The position numbers were made by a program, and so were the translations under genes. A stretch of 24,803 bases of DNA from JAOSJT01 sp035914695 (GTDB lineage Bacteria; Bacteroidota; Ignavibacteria; SZUA-365): assembly GCA_035914695.1 (NCBI GenBank), contig JAMIQH010000277.1, positions 1 to 24,803 of the forward strand, read 5' to 3'. The notes beneath the pieces were generated by a model. The model was not told the origin of the DNA. It did no database searches and worked only from the letters and a program-made list of their open reading frames with translations. Numbering within the stretch: position 1 is the stretch's first letter; each line of letters opens with the position of its first letter. Shown here piece after piece: positions 24,546 through 24,803 of this stretch.

Positions 24546-24803
24546 GACAGCGCCTCCGGAGGTGCGGTGGGCGCCACCGATGCATCGAGCACGGGCATGG
24601 GGACGCGGCCGCCACCTTTGCTTCCGGGGTCGTTGTGCAACTCCGTATCGAAGGCACCGCGGGGTTCGCGCAGGAATGCGAGACAGAACAGAAAGGCCAA
24701 CGCCGCGCCCGCCGCAAGGATCAGAAAAAACGCTCGTTCATTCACATACGAATACACGACCAGATACAGCACCGCACCCACATTGCCATACGCGCCCGCC
24801 ATG
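24542..24803 (-). CDS. C-terminal part of a second NarK-type transporter (cut by window edge)
   Basis: The frame is open to the window edge, so only about 86 residues are seen. They begin MAGAYGNVGAVLYLVVYSYV, the characteristic last-signature region of NarK1-type nitrate transporters, then one more helix and a soluble tail (FLREPRGAFDTELH...). The methionine at 24802 is internal to the family, so the gene starts outside the window. Together with the next gene it makes a tandem NarK pair, as in organisms that use a proton/nitrate symporter plus a nitrate/nitrite antiporter. The stop overlaps the next start by 4 nt. Confidence 0.85.
   Translation of the reverse strand, partial: MAGAYGNVGAVLYLVVYSYVNERAFFLILAAGAALAFLFCLAFLREPRGAFDTELHNDPGSKGGGRVPMPVLDASVAPTAPPEALS

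Noticed and set aside
1..24803. tRNA, rRNA, insertion sequence, phage or CRISPR elements
   Set aside because: No cloverleaf, transposase, terminal inverted repeat pair or spacer-repeat pattern was seen on either strand.

Overview
The window looks like a chromosomal fragment from a GC-rich member of the Bacteroidota/Chlorobiota group, of the Ignavibacteria, Kapabacteria or Rhodothermia type. Three things point there: a type IX secretion (T9SS) C-terminal sorting domain with an NYPNPFNPSTTI motif and SprB repeats, an alternative complex III (act) operon, and a PorT-like outer-membrane barrel. The placement is inference; no rRNA or marker gene is present. All genes I can support lie on the minus strand, so the biological order runs from high to low coordinates.

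Right part (about 24.8 to 15.7 kb). The 3' end of one NarK-type nitrate/nitrite transporter is followed by a complete second one. Then comes the full alternative complex III set: actA (pentaheme cytochrome c), actB (TAT-exported molybdopterin-oxidoreductase-like plus iron-sulfur subunit), actC (NrfD-like), actD (DUF3341), actE (monoheme cytochrome c) and actF (NrfD-like). Overlapping stops and starts suggest tight translational coupling. No terminal oxidase follows, unlike many act operons.

Middle part (about 15.7 to 10.4 kb). A 240-nt leader rich in hairpins, including a perfect 15-bp stem, precedes a molybdenum-cofactor operon: moaA, a moaC-moaB/mog fusion, moeA, a MOSC-domain protein, a TauE/SafE permease and mobA (GTG start). 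moaD, moaE, moeB and the nitrate reductase itself are not in the window. The simplest reading is one respiratory module: nitrate uptake, quinol oxidation by alternative complex III, and cofactor supply for a nitrate reductase encoded elsewhere, probably upstream.

Left part (about 10.4 kb to 1). This holds an SH3b plus outer-membrane beta-barrel protein, an ADP-ribosylglycohydrolase, a roughly 0.7-kb region without a credible gene and with an AT-rich core, and a giant secreted protein of about 2,350 residues. That protein has 27 SprB-type repeats of about 66 residues (198 bp), a PKD-like N-terminal segment and a T9SS sorting signal, and a clear intrinsic terminator follows the gene. Its repeats show a second level of organisation: a 4-unit block duplicated in the N-terminal half and a 3-unit block duplicated in the C-terminal half.

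The points most worth a second look are the cysteine motif retained in the ActB molybdopterin-like domain, the structured leader before moaA, the joining of narK, act and moa genes in one array, the permease inside the cofactor operon, and the layered repeat structure of the giant adhesin.
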